Shown here piece by piece: positions 47,793 to 48,273 of a DNA stretch of 48,273 bases (positions are counted from its first letter, which is position 1; every line of letters starts with the position of its first letter). The position numbers were made by a program, and so were the translations under genes. This stretch comes from Gammaproteobacteria bacterium. Lineage in GTDB: Bacteria > Pseudomonadota > Gammaproteobacteria > Burkholderiales > Thiobacillaceae. The stretch is from the NCBI GenBank assembly GCA_018820765.1, contig JAHJNN010000014.1:1-48273 (forward strand), written 5' to 3'. The notes beneath the pieces are model-generated. The model made no database searches and had not been told where the DNA came from. It saw only the letters and a program-made list of their open reading frames with translations.

Positions 47793-47821
47793 ATTATACC
47801 CATGCCACCCATTTTTTACAA
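47793..47821 (-). promoter_or_regulatory. Strong sigma-70 promoter between rpsJ and rplC
   Basis: On the minus strand the -35 is TTGTAA (47816-47821), the spacer is 17 bp, and the -10 is a perfect TATAAT (47793-47798), with a GC-rich discriminator GCCGCC. The -35 contains the rpsJ stop codon TAA. The leader to rplC would be about 97 bases, with some hairpin potential near 47705-47730. Confidence 0.8.
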
Positions 47822-48124
47822 CTTGATTTCGACGTCCACGCCGGCGGGCAGATCCAGCTTCATCAGGGCATCCACCGTTTTGTCGGTGGGGTCCATGATG
47901 TCCATCAGGCGGCGATGGGTGCGGATTTCGAACTGGTCGCGGCTGGTCTTGTTGACGTGCGGCGAACGCAGCACGTCAAAGCGCTCGATCGAGGTCGGCA
48001 GCGGAACCGGGCCCTTGACCACAGCGCCGGTGCGCTTGGCTGTTTCCACGATTTCGAGCGCCGACTGGTCGATCAGTTTGTAGTCAAACGCCTTCAGGCG
48101 GATGCGGATTTTCTGGCTTTGCAT
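47816..48124 (-). CDS. rpsJ: 30S ribosomal protein S10
   Basis: Head protein of 102 aa, also NusE, the partner of NusB at boxA in antitermination. [20 protein letters not shown] and [20 protein letters not shown] with [15 protein letters not shown] are diagnostic. The ATG at 48122-48124 is the conserved start. It lies only 10 bp after tuf and 126 bp before rplC, so it is transcriptionally the tail of the str operon. Confidence 0.97.
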   Translation of the reverse strand: MQSQKIRIRLKAFDYKLIDQSALEIVETAKRTGAVVKGPVPLPTSIERFDVLRSPHVNKTSRDQFEIRTHRRLMDIMDPTDKTVDALMKLDLPAGVDVEIKL

Positions 48125-48134
48125 GTAATGAACC

Positions 48135-48273
48135 TTACTCTTCGATCTTGGCCACGACGCCTGCACCGACGGTGCGGCCGCCTTCGCGGATGGCGAAACG
48201 CAGACCTTCGTCCATGGCGATCGGCTGGATCAGCGAGACCTTGATGCTGACGTTGTCGCCAGGCATCACCATC
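48135..48273 (-). CDS. tuf: Elongation factor Tu, C-terminal part
   Basis: Partial gene cut by the right edge. The visible 45 residues, [20 protein letters not shown], then [20 protein letters not shown] and AKIEE, are the C-terminus of EF-Tu domain 3, which carries aminoacyl-tRNA to the ribosome. It is the tuf copy of the str operon, directly upstream of rpsJ. Confidence 0.97.
   Translation of the reverse strand, partial: MVMPGDNVSIKVSLIQPIAMDEGLRFAIREGGRTVGAGVVAKIEE

Overview
The window is a stretch of chromosome from a GC-rich Gram-negative bacterium, most probably a betaproteobacterium. The signs are the neighbourhoods rplM-rpsI/argC-erpA, uvrA divergent from an MFS gene plus ssb, FmdB-DUF502-aspS, a porin of the betaproteobacterial type, and an rRNA leader whose boxA and flanks look betaproteobacterial. 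A Thiobacillus-like or other Nitrosomonadales host is my impression from memory of such gene orders; it has not been tested.

Layout. 1-235: leader and P1-type promoter of an rRNA operon that reads leftward out of the window. 0.2-7.9 kb: housekeeping genes (tyrS, an M23 peptidase, anmK, erpA, argC, rpsI, rplM, a DUF218 membrane protein, an OsmC-type protein). 7.9-11.6 kb: an accessory patch of small toxin-antitoxin-like genes on both sides of a porin gene. Only the RelE/RHH pair is complete. A DUF4258/DUF2283 pair and the toxin of a DUF433/DUF5615 pair are frameshifted, and one RHH antitoxin stands alone. 11.6-17.5 kb: clsB, an EEP-family protein, nudB, DUF2322, aspS, DUF502, FmdB. 17.6-21.8 kb: two tandem paralogous TonB-dependent receptors, the downstream one behind a near-perfect sigma-28 promoter. 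21.9-27.7 kb: ssb, a YajR-like MFS transporter, uvrA and an RsuA-family pseudouridine synthase, with a 270-bp inverted-repeat element (MITE-like) lying exactly between the last two. 27.8-34.0 kb: an RND efflux adaptor and pump, glycerate kinase, and a convergent DUF62 SAM hydrolase. 34.1-48.3 kb: the alpha, spc and S10 ribosomal protein operons on the minus strand, from rplQ back to rpsJ and the 3' end of tuf.

Most of the window is core machinery: translation (28 ribosomal proteins including rplM and rpsI, infA, tuf, tyrS, aspS), transcription (rpoA), secretion (secY), DNA repair (uvrA, ssb) and envelope upkeep (anmK, M23 peptidase, clsB). The points that deserve a second look are the inverted-repeat element at 26741-27010, the sigma-28 promoter in front of a TonB-dependent receptor, the decayed toxin-antitoxin patch, two GTAG-type REP doublets, and a consensus promoter overlapping the rpsJ stop codon that separates rpsJ from the rest of the S10 operon. 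I saw no CRISPR array, tRNA gene, prophage or complete insertion sequence.
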